Part shown: in pieces, positions 30,801 to 39,414 of the stretch
Position numbering within the stretch: the stretch's first letter is position 1
Layout: every line of letters begins with the position of its first letter
Assembly: GCA_946185835.1 (NCBI GenBank)
Contig: CAMHKW010000010.1
Coordinates: 1-62,528, forward strand
Direction: 5' to 3'
Source of the DNA: an uncultured Bacteroidales bacterium
Lineage (GTDB): Bacteria; Bacteroidota; Bacteroidia; Bacteroidales; Paludibacteraceae
DNA length: 62,528 nucleotides
Notes under the pieces: model-generated
Databases searched by the model: none
The model's input: the letters and a program-made list of their open reading frames with translations, nothing else
What the model was told of the DNA's origin: nothing
Translations under genes and position numbers: made by a program

Positions 30801-33031
30801 TTAACTTCCATGTCGACTTTGCAGCCCTCGGTGGCAACCTCGTCGTTCGCGATATGACCGACAACGTCGACATCTATAATCAGACCGCGCCTGTAGGCAC
30901 TTCGTTCGATGGTACGAGCATAGTGCTCACGCCCGATGGTAAGTCGCACACTCTGAGAATATACTTCACCTCTGACCCGACCTACTATCTCGAGCAGAAC
31001 GTGGATGCTCCGAAGATGCCGTCGCTCGACATTGCCAACACCTTCTCTGCTGTTGACTGCAACGGTCAGGTGACAGCGCAGCTGAGCGTGACATTCACCA
31101 ACCAGACCGGCGACCTCGTACTGCTTGACGAGAACGACAACCCGCTGACCACCTTCACCGCTCCGACGGAAGGCACACCTTATACCTACGATTGGGTAAT
31201 GGCAGCCGACGGTGCAGCACATACCGCCAAGGCATACTTCACCTCGCTCGGTGCCACTTGTGCTACCCCGCTTCCGCTGACCGCTCCGCTGACACCGACC
31301 GTGACCGTGACTAAAGACGCCACCTTGAGTACGCTGAGTTGCGATGGTACCTATAGTTATGTATATGACATCGTTGGTACCAACCAGACAGGCAACCTGA
31401 TGGTACAAGGTGCCGGTGAGCTTGCGCCGACCAACTACGGACCGGTAGCCACCGCAAAGCATACCGTCAGCGGTGTTCAGCTGACGGCTGCAACAGGAGT
31501 AGAAGTCATCAGAGCATGGTACGACAACCGTGCCACCTGCACGGCTAATGCCACCGAGACCTTCCCCGAGGCTGTCAGCATAGCCCTGACAAGCACTAAG
31601 AGTGACCTGCATTGCGATGGCACATTCGACATCACACTGACGGTGAAATTCTCAGGTCAGCGCGGTGACCTCGTCATAGAGGACGCCAACGGCAACGAAA
31701 TCGACCGTCAGACAGCACCCGTTTCGCCTTACATCTTTGTATGGAGCGGACTGAAAGCCGACGGCTCGAACTACAGCGCTAAGGCTTACTTCGCCGGTGC
31801 TACCGACTGCGACGACAACACCGCCCAGACCGCACCTGTACAGATGTATATCAACGACCTGAGCACCACCGAGAGCATCATCTACTGCAACGGCACCACC
31901 TTCGATCTGACCATCAACGTGGAGGCTGAGAACCCGCAAGCCGACATCATCGTCAAGGAAGGCACCACCGAGTTGCACCGCTTCACCGTAGCTACTCCGC
32001 TCACGGGTAAGATACCTTATTCCATCGTTCTCAGCGACATCCCGACCGACCAAACCGCTCATACCATACGCGCCTTCTTCGACGGTTACGAGGCATGCGC
32101 CAAGACATGGACCTACACGGCTCCGACACCCAACCCGTGCCAGTATCGCTACGACACCATCTGCGTGGGTCAGGGCTACAACCGCTATGGTCTTGTGCTG
32201 CCGGCACAGACAGTGGCAGGCAACCAGACACATCAGGTGGTTGACACGATAATAGAGCTTCACGTGATAGACCTGCCGCAAGTGTCGCTCACAGCGGTAG
32301 AACCCGTATGCAACAGCGACGGCAACATAGTCATACCATACACCATCATCGCGGGCGAACCGAACCGCTTCGATGTCGACTTCGATGACGCCACCCTGCC
32401 CGACCTTACCGGACTTGTACTCAACGGCGGTGTGCTCAACGTCACCGTTCCTGCCGGATTGCATGCCGGCATCTATAATGCTGACATAGAGTTCTACCAC
32501 ACCACTGCCACATGCTCTACTACCGAGCGCTTCACCTTCGAGATAGCCGAGGATAACCTCATCTATTCTAAATGGACAGACGTGCTGCTTATCAACAACG
32601 CCGACGAACGCTTCGTAGAGTACCAGTGGTACCAAGACGGCAACCTCATGGACGGCGAGACACAACAACGCCTCTACGATCCTCAAGGTTTGACCGGCAA
32701 CTACTACTGTCTGCTCACCACCACCGACGGACAGAAGATACGTACCTGCGTCATCTCGTTCAGCGAAGCACCTCGCAGTGCCGACCTGCCTCAACCCACG
32801 AAAATAGAGATTGCACCCAAACGTCTGCGCGGTGGCGAACAACTCAACATCAGCCGCAGCGACGATGGCGAAGCCACTGTCACCTTCTTCTCGTCTACCG
32901 GCAAGAAAGTAACGTCCACCGCTATCTACGACGCTGAGACGGCGGTTACAACACCCGAACAGACAGGACTCTATATCGTTGTTGTTGACAACGGCGACGT
33001 ACGTTTCACCGATAAGATAATAGTAGAATAA
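24896..33031 (+). CDS. Giant T9SS-exported surface protein with duplicated Ig-like modules
   Basis: A 2,711-residue protein. The signal peptide covers residues 1-20 (IAIQA). The N-terminal part (about 21-430) is unassigned. A carbohydrate-binding-like jelly-roll domain spans about 440-645, with NLIVNGDFE at its start and FALDDIRF at its end. From about 660 to 2,430 there are Ig-like modules of roughly 90-100 residues carrying C...Y.V and DGK-H-x-x-x-A-x-F motifs. A block of four modules (about 400 residues, 1.2 kb) starting near 28051 is duplicated at 29251, with nearly identical stretches. The last about 75 residues (PTKIEIAPKRLRGGEQLNIS to IIVE) form a type A T9SS sorting domain. Secreted through type IX secretion and anchored at the surface; probably an adhesin or glycan-binding stalk. 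Exact ligand unknown. Confidence 0.87.
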   Translation: MKNRIYTLAIMLLAAIAIQAREFETSERLYFNGTPSSATWWMDHTSDSSDPEYTRLWAYFFNGTEHQWIEAQKYSATVFYVTATSTKNWNGVILTRHRGWVNNPSFDANCLNQTGDINLNASLSNYIENFYYDDGGTKNGANWWVIAPAPTGNPASWSLPYEDEQICTSAAGTQYVLAPKNYDYDNSKNHAWYKYSSGIWTLLDGIEYRSSEGLQDYNETLGAANSDTYYFLQAGKPSACRLIRLRLNKDCSEGAEGACKITSFVSVAADANVTDNTSAINGVVAFDDKKNAGKLQIWSIGIDTVTIENDNIKTPQTFKLYGFDASTTKTYTIYAKFLDGTSDCEASCTVTVTPPPVSPITHSTTGTNPGTHDNDLMRFTEEDVTLTPNDKTSTYFQWTNSADDSKITGTFPATRIHTFTAPTEQEDIDYVFLATNDPPEPAGNLIVNGDFELTNTAFTSSYTYWGIDQTDYYSSHPGVSGGYAISKNSKTFATTYNEVKAHKGDYFGLFDSKATTNVEDQAAWVASTSDNPNLKVQAGVSYLFSFWVANINNFGEMNNGAQLQFQISYDGGTSYNNLGSTIDLGNYKDNRWHGMSSIATPVTSSSNVKIRVINLKAITQNRGNDFALDDIRFEAITANTSNIAGYEHFPVKYKKCVINSATFTQRQPASCGATTAEVDYTVNFVYPRGDLYIYEGSILRDHVTAATIGDWKTVTSYSGTFPVPQDCDNADHTLTVYFEDALVKTNAPTTYSYHAWAVPVASIASDSWSTPTCDVTTTTLTAKVNYTNQNGTLSADVDGIYNTASYGSWEVNSNDDKQVTISISGIPADGKTHKLHVAFNGSHGCTIAEYTTSAAPYMPNIKSVTTEVLHGNYSCGDPTYQVKVKAEFENGQGHNIIFKDWNGGTEQSVTTATTDTEAEYTFTYAWDAAPTSHTYDVYFAGATDCHHTKSYTSPAEPKLSATHTPLFAACDGTDTYALRLDLTFTNQKGTKFYASVDGGTAQEIANTHIAAQTEKTDLSITIPNLLADGKSHTYSVWTDHTQDCSLTTIPFTAPYKPIISNVSTTVQPYACGDGNYQVKVDVSYSNNQGKDLIITDDDGHTKQLTALDPEYAVSAGKASWTFDMPWELPVKTHTFKAYFAGAEGPSSCKESQTGSYTAPAEPKIDNVNYTFAPATTCDVSTYDLTVTFDYYNQDGTLTVDVDGVAATSITPAFDADSNDKQPATATVTGLPADGGTGHTLTVKTAGGSHNCTATTTLLGVPLITRVNSTTAAIVTTPDCNKKNYDVKITVDYTYPNSDLVITDGVHEHTFLLSELTVNPISHTFTGLTTTGSAAKDFRAYFTSAPACNGANHHAVFPEPTRPVIGTIKAQPTTPACDAITYDVSGFVNYEFPAGDMVITDVESGKTQTIPAAALVSPQPYTLTAIPADGKTHNISVRFTGDASCPAITKSYDAPYQPILSGVTGIVQPYSCGDPTYEVLFTVNGIDIVGQHRNLIIEVDGTEIRKEDITTSTTLPYTYTHSFAWDVAPTAHNIKAYFEGYTDCNKTNTFTSPAQPQIGTVSYNYITACDQTTFDLEVEVKNFVNQDGTLTVNIDGKTVTSTDFVADSATPQTKKLTVTGLNADGNNTSHKLDVAFVGGLSGCAATQQTLAAVPKIARVNSTKATIVAGSQVCNSKLYDVTVSVDYSNPTGDIIITDGGSLEHTFTLAELTSTPVSYTFTNISSTGAAKDFRSYFNTAAEATCDGANHHAVFAEPTRPVIGTITANPTTPACGVTTYNVNGTIAYEFPAGNMVITDVESGQSQTIPAAALVSPQPYTLTAIPADGKTHNISVRFTGDASCPPITQTYDAPFMPAITNVSATNTTPAFGLTQYDVTVVVNFTNGQGRQLTIRSTDLTPEYKHTEAAPTTGILTHTFTGIETDNGVLHHFEAYFEDQPTCIDNDSYTSPIAKMLTTFTPTIGQQTCNTEYVVNFHVDFAALGGNLVVRDMTDNVDIYNQTAPVGTSFDGTSIVLTPDGKSHTLRIYFTSDPTYYLEQNVDAPKMPSLDIANTFSAVDCNGQVTAQLSVTFTNQTGDLVLLDENDNPLTTFTAPTEGTPYTYDWVMAADGAAHTAKAYFTSLGATCATPLPLTAPLTPTVTVTKDATLSTLSCDGTYSYVYDIVGTNQTGNLMVQGAGELAPTNYGPVATAKHTVSGVQLTAATGVEVIRAWYDNRATCTANATETFPEAVSIALTSTKSDLHCDGTFDITLTVKFSGQRGDLVIEDANGNEIDRQTAPVSPYIFVWSGLKADGSNYSAKAYFAGATDCDDNTAQTAPVQMYINDLSTTESIIYCNGTTFDLTINVEAENPQADIIVKEGTTELHRFTVATPLTGKIPYSIVLSDIPTDQTAHTIRAFFDGYEACAKTWTYTAPTPNPCQYRYDTICVGQGYNRYGLVLPAQTVAGNQTHQVVDTIIELHVIDLPQVSLTAVEPVCNSDGNIVIPYTIIAGEPNRFDVDFDDATLPDLTGLVLNGGVLNVTVPAGLHAGIYNADIEFYHTTATCSTTERFTFEIAEDNLIYSKWTDVLLINNADERFVEYQWYQDGNLMDGETQQRLYDPQGLTGNYYCLLTTTDGQKIRTCVISFSEAPRSADLPQPTKIEIAPKRLRGGEQLNISRSDDGEATVTFFSSTGKKVTSTAIYDAETAVTTPEQTGLYIVVVDNGDVRFTDKIIVE

Positions 33032-33035
33032 CGAT

Positions 33036-33917
33036 ATGAACATCACAGTCATTGGCGGTGCCAACTTCGACATCTCCGCTCGCCTTAACGGCACTTTTAT
33101 AGCCGCCGACTCCAACCCCGGCTCAGTGAGCCTGGGGTATGGAGGCGTGGCACGCAACATAGCACATAACCTCTGCCTGCTCGGACACCATGTTCGCTTC
33201 GTCAGTGCCTTCGGTAACGACATCTTCGGCAGCCTCATGCACGACCAATGCAAGGCTATCGGAATGGACCTCAGCCTCTCGCAAGTTATCAAAGGCGAAC
33301 GCAGCGGCATGTATCTGTGCATCAACAACCACACCGGCGAGATGATAGCTGCCGTTGCCGACACCAATATCATACAACACCTCACCCCCGAATACCTCGA
33401 GCGGCTGACAGGTGAACTCAACAAATCAGACGCCATCGTTGCCGACACCAACCTCTCGGAAGACTCACTCAGGTTCCTGCTCGACCAGAGTCTGGCACCA
33501 CTGTTCGTCGATGCCGTGTCGTCAACCAAGGCGTGGAGGATAGTCAATGCCCTGAAGAAAAGCAAGTTTGCGCACCTGCATACTCTCAAACTCAACCACA
33601 AAGAGGCACTTGCCGTCAGCGAATGTCAGACCACCGAAGAGGCAGCCGAACGACTGCTTGACCTCGGCATAGAGAACCTGTATATCACCTTAGGCAACGA
33701 AGGTGTATACTACAACCACGGCACCACCTTCCCCGCACTACCGGGCGAAGTGGTCAACACCACCGGAGCCGGCGACGCCTTTCTTGCAGGTGTGATACAC
33801 GCCTTCTCAAAAGATATAGCGGCACCACAGACTGCTCAATACGGACTGATGGCGGCAAGAGCCACTCTGCAAAGCGAGATGGCTGTCAACCCCGATATTG
33901 CCAATATATTACTATAA
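33036..33917 (+). CDS. psuK: PfkB-family kinase, probable pseudouridine kinase
   Basis: A 293-residue cytoplasmic ribokinase-fold kinase. The N-terminal GGANFDISARL and the C-terminal signature NTTGAGDAFLAGVIHA (catalytic Asp in GAGD) mark the PfkB family. The next gene is a clear pseudouridine-5'-phosphate glycosidase, which supports pseudouridine as the substrate. The pair phosphorylates pseudouridine and splits it to uracil and ribose 5-phosphate. The start lies only four bases after the giant surface-protein stop, so it may be read through from that gene. No separate promoter is evident. Confidence 0.85.
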   Translation: MNITVIGGANFDISARLNGTFIAADSNPGSVSLGYGGVARNIAHNLCLLGHHVRFVSAFGNDIFGSLMHDQCKAIGMDLSLSQVIKGERSGMYLCINNHTGEMIAAVADTNIIQHLTPEYLERLTGELNKSDAIVADTNLSEDSLRFLLDQSLAPLFVDAVSSTKAWRIVNALKKSKFAHLHTLKLNHKEALAVSECQTTEEAAERLLDLGIENLYITLGNEGVYYNHGTTFPALPGEVVNTTGAGDAFLAGVIHAFSKDIAAPQTAQYGLMAARATLQSEMAVNPDIANILL

Positions 33918-33992
33918 TTTTAGAAGCTCTAAAAAATCAAGACAATATAGAAGCTCTAAAAATTCTAAAAAAAACTAACACCATTCCACAAC

Positions 33993-34913
33993 ATGACCAA
34001 CCCTTATCTTTCCTTATCCCCTGAAGTAAGCGACGCACTTCGCGAAGGACGCCCTGTCGTTGCACTCGAGTCGACCATCATCTCCCACGGTATGCCTTAT
34101 CCGCAGAATGTCGAGACGGCATTGCGTGTAGAACAAGCCATACGCGACAACGGTGCAGTACCTGCCACCATAGCCATCATAGGCGGCCGCCTCAAAGCCG
34201 GCTGCACCAAAGAAGAAATAGAATACTTAGGCCGCAAGGGTCAGGCTGTCACTAAGGCATCGCGGCGCGACCTGCCCGTGCTCATAGCGCGCGGCGACGA
34301 TGGTGCCACCACCGTTGCCACCACCATGATAATAGCAGCTATGGCAGGTATACGTATCTTCGCCACAGGAGGCATCGGTGGCGTTCACCGCGGTGCACAA
34401 GTCACAATGGACATCTCAGCCGACCTCGAAGAGCTGGCACAGACGCCGGTGATGGTGATATGCGCCGGTGCTAAGTCGATACTCGACCTCGGACTCACCC
34501 TCGAATACCTTGAGACCAAAGGCGTGCCTGTCATCGGCTACGGCACCGACGAACTGCCGGCCTTCTACACTCGCAAGAGCGGCTTTGGTGTCGACTACCG
34601 ACTCGACACGCCCGAACAGCTTGCCGCCGCCTTCGATGCCAAACACAAACTCGGGCTCAAAGGCGGAATGCTCGTCACCAACCCCATACCCGAAGAATAC
34701 TCGATGCCTGCCGACGTCATCAACCACGCCATCGACGAGGCTATCGAACAGGCCCAAAAACAAGGCATACACGGCAAACAGACCACACCGTTCTTACTTG
34801 CTAAAGTCAAAGAACTGACGGGCGGCGACAGCCTCGATGCCAACATACAACTCGTGCTCAACAACGCACGCCTCGCTGCCCGCACCGCCGTTGCACTCAC
34901 AGCCTTGAAATAA
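33993..34913 (+). CDS. psuG: Pseudouridine-5'-phosphate glycosidase
   Basis: A 306-residue cytoplasmic enzyme of normal family length. The family blocks ALESTIISHGMPYPQN near the N-terminus, TIAIIGGRLKAGC, FATGGIGGVHRGA and VIGYGTDELPAFY are all present. The conserved lysine and glutamate positions of the active site fall in these blocks. It breaks the C-C glycosidic bond of pseudouridine 5'-phosphate. It follows psuK by 75 bases, a spacer made of a micro-repeat (AGAAGCTCTAAAAA). A salvage role for modified RNA breakdown products is established for the family. Confidence 0.93.
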   Translation: MTNPYLSLSPEVSDALREGRPVVALESTIISHGMPYPQNVETALRVEQAIRDNGAVPATIAIIGGRLKAGCTKEEIEYLGRKGQAVTKASRRDLPVLIARGDDGATTVATTMIIAAMAGIRIFATGGIGGVHRGAQVTMDISADLEELAQTPVMVICAGAKSILDLGLTLEYLETKGVPVIGYGTDELPAFYTRKSGFGVDYRLDTPEQLAAAFDAKHKLGLKGGMLVTNPIPEEYSMPADVINHAIDEAIEQAQKQGIHGKQTTPFLLAKVKELTGGDSLDANIQLVLNNARLAARTAVALTALK

Positions 34914-34970
34914 CACGGCACTGCCATAGTGCCACACCACCATCGTAACATAACAAAAAACAATATCACT

Positions 34971-35912
34971 ATGAAAAAGTCGCTATTGCTTCTTGCCGCC
35001 CTTGCCTTTGCCTTAGGCGCCGTAGCTCAACGCAAGACTATCGTCCCGCAGGCTATCACCACCGAAGCACACGATGCCGCCATCGCCTATCACGACAACA
35101 TCGACCATGGCACCATCGTTTACACATGGTATTATTCGAAGGCACTGGGCACCAATCGACGTATGGCGGTATACCTGCCACCCTCGTACTTCAACTCACA
35201 AAAGAACTACTACCCCGTGCTTTATTTGCTGCATGGCACCTTCGGCTGCGAAGAAGACTGGTTAGACAAAGGTCATGCCGCCACCATCCTCGACTACCTG
35301 CTCTCTACCAATCAGGCACGCGAGATGATAATAGTAATGCCCAACACCAACATGTGGCAATTAGCGAGCCCCAAGGTAACAGGCATACCCGACCCGTATA
35401 CCACACTCAAAGAAGCATCCGACCAGCTTACCGACGGACGTTTCGAAGAGAGCTTCTCGGAGATAATCTCTGCCACCGAGTTGCGCTTCCGCACTATCAA
35501 CAAGAAAGACTCTCGGGCTATTGCCGGTCTGTCGCGTGGCGGCTTCTTCGCTTTCCATATCAGCCACTACCTCAATGCCGTGTTCAACTACGTAGGTATG
35601 TTCTCGCCCACCTACTCCACCTTCCGACGCGACAAACTCGGTGACGCAGGCGACTTGTTCGATACCGGCAAGCACCTGCCGAAGGTATATCGCAACGTCG
35701 AAAAAGACATGTCCCGACAATTTACGCAAGCCCCTGCTCTCTACTGGATAGCCATCGGCAAAGACGACTTCCTATATAAAGAGAACACCGAGTTCCGTGC
35801 ACTTATGGAGACCAAGGGCTATCCGTATCACTACTACGAGTCGGCAGGCGGACACTCGTGGGAGAACTGGCAATACTACCTACAGATGTTCCTGCCATGC
35901 ATATTCAAGTAA
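34971..35912 (+). CDS. Secreted esterase, enterochelin-esterase-like
   Basis: About 313 residues from ATG 34971, which starts the signal peptide MKKSLLLLAALAFALGAVAQ. The earlier in-frame ATG at 34929 is rejected as it adds a charged His-rich leader. It contains the alpha/beta hydrolase pattern VLYLLHGTFGCEEDW, the nucleophile elbow AGLSRGGFFA and a late histidine in AGGHSWENW. It lacks the long N-terminal E-set domain of the esterase at 21994 and keeps only a short strand region (IVYTWYYSKALGTNRRM). Likely a periplasmic or surface acyl-ester hydrolase. It lies between psuG and gmk, with no functional link visible. Confidence 0.85.
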   Translation: MKKSLLLLAALAFALGAVAQRKTIVPQAITTEAHDAAIAYHDNIDHGTIVYTWYYSKALGTNRRMAVYLPPSYFNSQKNYYPVLYLLHGTFGCEEDWLDKGHAATILDYLLSTNQAREMIIVMPNTNMWQLASPKVTGIPDPYTTLKEASDQLTDGRFEESFSEIISATELRFRTINKKDSRAIAGLSRGGFFAFHISHYLNAVFNYVGMFSPTYSTFRRDKLGDAGDLFDTGKHLPKVYRNVEKDMSRQFTQAPALYWIAIGKDDFLYKENTEFRALMETKGYPYHYYESAGGHSWENWQYYLQMFLPCIFK

Positions 35913-35968
35913 CTATAGAAAATATAGAAACTCTATAAACTCTATAGCATCTAAAAAAATCAAACAAC

Positions 35969-36535
35969 ATGATTCTTATCTTTTCCGCTCCGAGCGGTGC
36001 CGGCAAATCGACATTGGTCAACTACCTGCTCTCCGTTCGCGACGACTTAGAGTTCTCTATCTCTGCCACCACTCGTCAGCCTCGAGGCAGCGAGCAAGAC
36101 GGCAAGGAGTATTACTTCCTCTCAGCCGACACTTTCCGTCAGCTCATCAACGAAGGCAAACTCGTGGAATACGAGCAGGTGTATGCCGGCTGCTATTATG
36201 GTACGCTGCGTTCCGAAATCGACCGCATCACACGTGCTAACCATCATGTCGTCTTCGACGTCGACGTCAAAGGCGGACTCAACCTCAAACGTATCTTCGG
36301 CGACGAAGCATTAGCACTTTTCATCGCACCGCCATCGGTCGATGTGCTACACCAACGTCTGATAGGCAGAGCCACCGATAGCGCCGAGAAGATAAAAGAA
36401 CGCGTCGACAAAGCACATATCGAGATGCAAGATGCACCTCATTTCGACCATATCATCGTCAACGACGACCTCGAGGAAGCCAAGCGCGAGACCATAGAAC
36501 TCGTCAACAACTTCCTCGGTTCACCCAAGGCATAG
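35969..36535 (+). CDS. gmk: Guanylate kinase
   Basis: A 188-residue cytoplasmic enzyme converting GMP and ATP to GDP and ADP. The P-loop FSAPSGAGKSTL is at residues 5-16. The guanylate-binding ISATTRQPRGSEQDGKEYYF segment and the conserved VFDVDVKGGLNLK are present. Length is normal. The 56-base gap before it is a micro-repeat of ACTCTATAAACTCTATAG type. The next gene starts 13 bases after the stop. Confidence 0.96.
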   Translation: MILIFSAPSGAGKSTLVNYLLSVRDDLEFSISATTRQPRGSEQDGKEYYFLSADTFRQLINEGKLVEYEQVYAGCYYGTLRSEIDRITRANHHVVFDVDVKGGLNLKRIFGDEALALFIAPPSVDVLHQRLIGRATDSAEKIKERVDKAHIEMQDAPHFDHIIVNDDLEEAKRETIELVNNFLGSPKA

Positions 36536-36548
36536 ACTGACACACTAC

Positions 36549-38045
36549 ATGAAAAGACTTCTGAGTATTGTTTGCATATTGCTGTTTTCTTGCGAGTTGC
36601 TGAGGGCAGCCTCTGTCACCTATACCGTGACCAGTCGAACGAGCGTGAGTAGCGAAGGCGAAGCTCCCATCGGCTCATACGCCGAATACAATCAAGGGGG
36701 CAGCCGCAAAAGCCAACTCACAGCCGGCACACAAGCCACACTCAGCATCTATGGTTTCGATGGCTATGTCGTCAGCGACATCACTCTCTCGATGCGCTCG
36801 AATCAGTCGTCGGGTGCAGGCTCGCTCACCCTCAACATCGGCGAGCAGACGGTATTGTCGATTCAGGATGCCTCATTCAGCAGCGACCAATGGTATGGGC
36901 AATACTCAGCCAACTATGTCGACATCACTCGCACACTCGAGCACGCCTTTGTCGACGCCGGACAAGTACTGACACTTGAGTTAACGGCGTCAGAAAACTC
37001 GCTGTATCTCGAGTCGGTGAGTCTCAGTTTCCGTGAGCAGCCTAAGGAATGTTACACCGTGAGTTTCGACACACATTTCTATCTGTCGGTACCTGCCGAG
37101 CGCGAGAGTTACCCCGGCTCCGGCGTACGTCTGCCCGTCGGCAACGACCGCGACACCACATGGCTGTTCGTAGGCTGGACCGAGCATACCGTCGACTACT
37201 GCGAAGACACCCCGCCCCAATACTACAAAGCCGGCGACCTTTTCTACCCGACAGCCAACATCACGCTGCACGCTCTATACTCCAACCTTCCCCTCGCGTC
37301 CGACCAACGACGTATATACCAAATCACCACCTTCGACGATGGTATGTATGTCATCGGCTCCACCCGCTGTGATGCGCTGATGGAAGGAGCCTCGTCGAAA
37401 GCGCACCTCGACGCATACCTCATGCCCACCACTGACGTCGACGCCGACAACGGACTCTACTACCTCAGCTCCGACAACTACTACAGCGACTGCATCTATC
37501 TCGTCAGCTTCTTGGAAGACAGCCTTGCCTCCATCTACAATCTGCAAACCGACAATTACGTATCTCCACCGTCAGAGGGTAGCAGCAATTTCAGAACAGA
37601 GTCAGCCACATGGAGCTGGCGGGAGCTCGCCGACCACTCCGTCGTCTTCTACCACACCTACCCCGACAACCGCACCCGTGTCTTATACGGAGGCTATGGT
37701 ACCTCTGCCGAAACCTTAGACCGGATATTCTTCACCGCCAACATCTTCAACCTCTCGAGTTTCCGCGATCGTGGTTTGTGTCTCTTCCCCGCTTTCCAAG
37801 CCATACAGACACGCTTCTTCACCTCGTTCCCCACAAGCGCTGCCGTTGAACCTTTAACCGACAAACACAGCGACATCAGCATACAAGGTAATACCATACT
37901 CAACCCCAACCATAAGACAGTGGCAGTATTCGACCTTGCAGGACGACTGATAGTGAGTAGCACCCGACAAGCCATAACGATTCCACTCAAAGGTGAGTTT
38001 ATTGTCTCAAGTCACGACTTTGCCATAAAAGTAAGCGTCAGATAG
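36549..38045 (+). CDS. Secreted protein with T9SS-type C-terminal domain
   Basis: A 498-residue protein with signal peptide (residues 1-20, SCELLRA). Residues about 20-170 form a beta-sandwich-like region. An InlB/Flg_new-like repeat follows (YTVSFDTHFYLSVP, then VGWTEHTVDY). About 250-420 is an unassigned domain. The last about 60 residues (VAVFDLAGRLIVSS to KVSVR) match the final strands of a T9SS sorting domain. Probably surface exposed or released. No catalytic motif was recognised. It starts 13 bases after gmk but is not functionally related to it. Confidence 0.75.
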   Translation: MKRLLSIVCILLFSCELLRAASVTYTVTSRTSVSSEGEAPIGSYAEYNQGGSRKSQLTAGTQATLSIYGFDGYVVSDITLSMRSNQSSGAGSLTLNIGEQTVLSIQDASFSSDQWYGQYSANYVDITRTLEHAFVDAGQVLTLELTASENSLYLESVSLSFREQPKECYTVSFDTHFYLSVPAERESYPGSGVRLPVGNDRDTTWLFVGWTEHTVDYCEDTPPQYYKAGDLFYPTANITLHALYSNLPLASDQRRIYQITTFDDGMYVIGSTRCDALMEGASSKAHLDAYLMPTTDVDADNGLYYLSSDNYYSDCIYLVSFLEDSLASIYNLQTDNYVSPPSEGSSNFRTESATWSWRELADHSVVFYHTYPDNRTRVLYGGYGTSAETLDRIFFTANIFNLSSFRDRGLCLFPAFQAIQTRFFTSFPTSAAVEPLTDKHSDISIQGNTILNPNHKTVAVFDLAGRLIVSSTRQAITIPLKGEFIVSSHDFAIKVSVR

Positions 38046-38136
38046 TTCCCTTTGGTGCAAGATAGCTCAAATGACAACAGCTGCTCGCAAAATCGGCAAA
38101 AAACATTGCGGCAGGTGTGTAACCCACAAAAAAAAT

Positions 38137-38167
38137 TTTGGTATATAAGAAAAATATAGTACCTTAG
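38137..38167 (+). promoter_or_regulatory. Promoter for the small DNA-binding-like gene
   Basis: TTTG (38137-38140), 19-base spacer, TACCTTAG (38160-38167), one mismatch from TAnnTTTG. The ATG is 42 bases further. Confidence 0.55.
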
Positions 38168-38209
38168 CACGCTGAATTTTGCACAGACTAAATATCAATA
38201 CTTAAAAAT

Positions 38210-38449
38210 ATGATTCATACGACATTCAATCGCCTCCGCGAGGTAAAAGACAGTCTTCCTGACGGAAGCATGACAGTAATAGCAGAAGAGCTCGGCATTA
38301 CCCCTGATGATGTACGCAGTTATTTTGGTGGTAATGCCGCTGCCGGTTTAGGTGTTCATTTAGAGCCGGGTCCAGATGGTGGTCTGGTGCTATTAGACAA
38401 CACCCGCATCTTAGAGGTAGCTCTGAGAATAGCATGGGAGAACAAGTAA
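38210..38449 (+). CDS. Small conserved protein with helix-turn-helix-like segment
   Basis: A 79-residue protein with no signal peptide. Residues 19-36 (DGSMTVIAEELGITPDDVRS) resemble a helix-turn-helix. The C-terminal half GVHLEPGPDGGLVLLDNTRI is beta-hairpin-like. Homologous-looking short proteins are common in Bacteroidales. A DNA- or ribosome-associated role is inference only. It has its own promoter, and the next gene's ATG starts one base after its stop, so translation is probably coupled to the outer-membrane barrel gene. Confidence 0.7.
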   Translation: MIHTTFNRLREVKDSLPDGSMTVIAEELGITPDDVRSYFGGNAAAGLGVHLEPGPDGGLVLLDNTRILEVALRIAWENK

Positions 38450-38450
38450 G

Positions 38451-39362
38451 ATGCCCAGGCACCTTCTGCTGATACTCATATCCTTTTTTCTTTGCTGTCA
38501 GCCCATCTTCGGCACGGCAGAGGTATCGTCGTCGGACACTTTGAAGTGGTTCGACGACTATTCTCAACCTATAGGCTTCACCTACAAAGCCGGCTTCGAC
38601 ATCGTCAGCTCGTATATATGGAGAGGCTTTCAGGTCGGAGGACTGAGTTTCCAACCTGACCTTGCCGTCGGATATGGCGGACTGAGTATAGGCACGTGGT
38701 GGAACTTAGGAGCGGAGTCAAACTGCTTCAGACGTTTCTTGCCCGAAGTAGATACCTACCTGCAGTTCTCGCGCTATGGTATTACACTCCGACTCACCCA
38801 CATGTATTATTTCGATGGGTCAGGCTTTTTCGACTTCTCGCAGAAAGACATCTACGGCGCGGGTAACACCAATAACTTCGAACTCAAGTTAGCATATCGG
38901 GTAAGCGACCGTCTGCCCCTGTCGATAGAATGGTACACCCATCTAGCAGGCTCCGACGGATACGTTGTCGACCGTAGCGGCGACTTCGTTGCAGCACACA
39001 TGAACCCCGGCGACGAGACGGCTGACCTGAGAATCAAACGAGCTTTCTCGACTTATATCCAACTCGGATATGAGTTCAGGCTCCCTTACGATATTTACCT
39101 GCCACTGCAAGTCGGTGTCACTCCTTGGAAAAGCCGATACACTCACTATCAAGGGCATTTTGCAGTATGCCGTATCAGCCTCGGCGCCGAGAAGACATTC
39201 CCACTCTCTTTCTGCCAACTGCATTTGTTTGCCACAGCAGTATTCAATCCCGACAGAGTCAACAGCAACAACTTCATCGTACCTCTACAACTTAGAGACC
39301 GAACAAATAACGATACCAACTCACATCTCAGTGCCGTTATCGGCATGGGTATGTGGTTTTAA
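38451..39362 (+). CDS. Outer-membrane beta-barrel protein (TorF-like porin), copy 1
   Basis: A 303-residue protein with signal peptide (about residues 1-22, ends FGTA). The barrel pattern starts with GFDIVSSYIWRGFQVGGLSF, then QPDLAVGYGGLSIG, and ends with a C-terminal aromatic (MGMWF), as required for BAM insertion. The S-Y-x-WRG block is typical of the TorF family of putative porins. The next gene is a paralogue with the same blocks. Substrate is unknown. It starts one base after the 79-residue gene. Confidence 0.75.
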   Translation: MPRHLLLILISFFLCCQPIFGTAEVSSSDTLKWFDDYSQPIGFTYKAGFDIVSSYIWRGFQVGGLSFQPDLAVGYGGLSIGTWWNLGAESNCFRRFLPEVDTYLQFSRYGITLRLTHMYYFDGSGFFDFSQKDIYGAGNTNNFELKLAYRVSDRLPLSIEWYTHLAGSDGYVVDRSGDFVAAHMNPGDETADLRIKRAFSTYIQLGYEFRLPYDIYLPLQVGVTPWKSRYTHYQGHFAVCRISLGAEKTFPLSFCQLHLFATAVFNPDRVNSNNFIVPLQLRDRTNNDTNSHLSAVIGMGMWF

Positions 39363-39414
39363 TTAACTTTCTATTAACAGGACTTAGGTCCACTATAACA
39401 ACTTATTTGAGAAA

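Noticed and set aside
30623..31612. 329-residue minus-strand frame inside the giant protein gene
   Set aside because: Antisense shadow of the Ig-like repeats, with Cys/Gly/Arg-rich composition and no family resemblance.
31652..33601. 649-residue open frame on the minus strand across the giant protein end and psuK
   Set aside because: It lies opposite two well-supported genes, has no recognisable domains or start context, and arises from codon bias of the plus-strand repeats.
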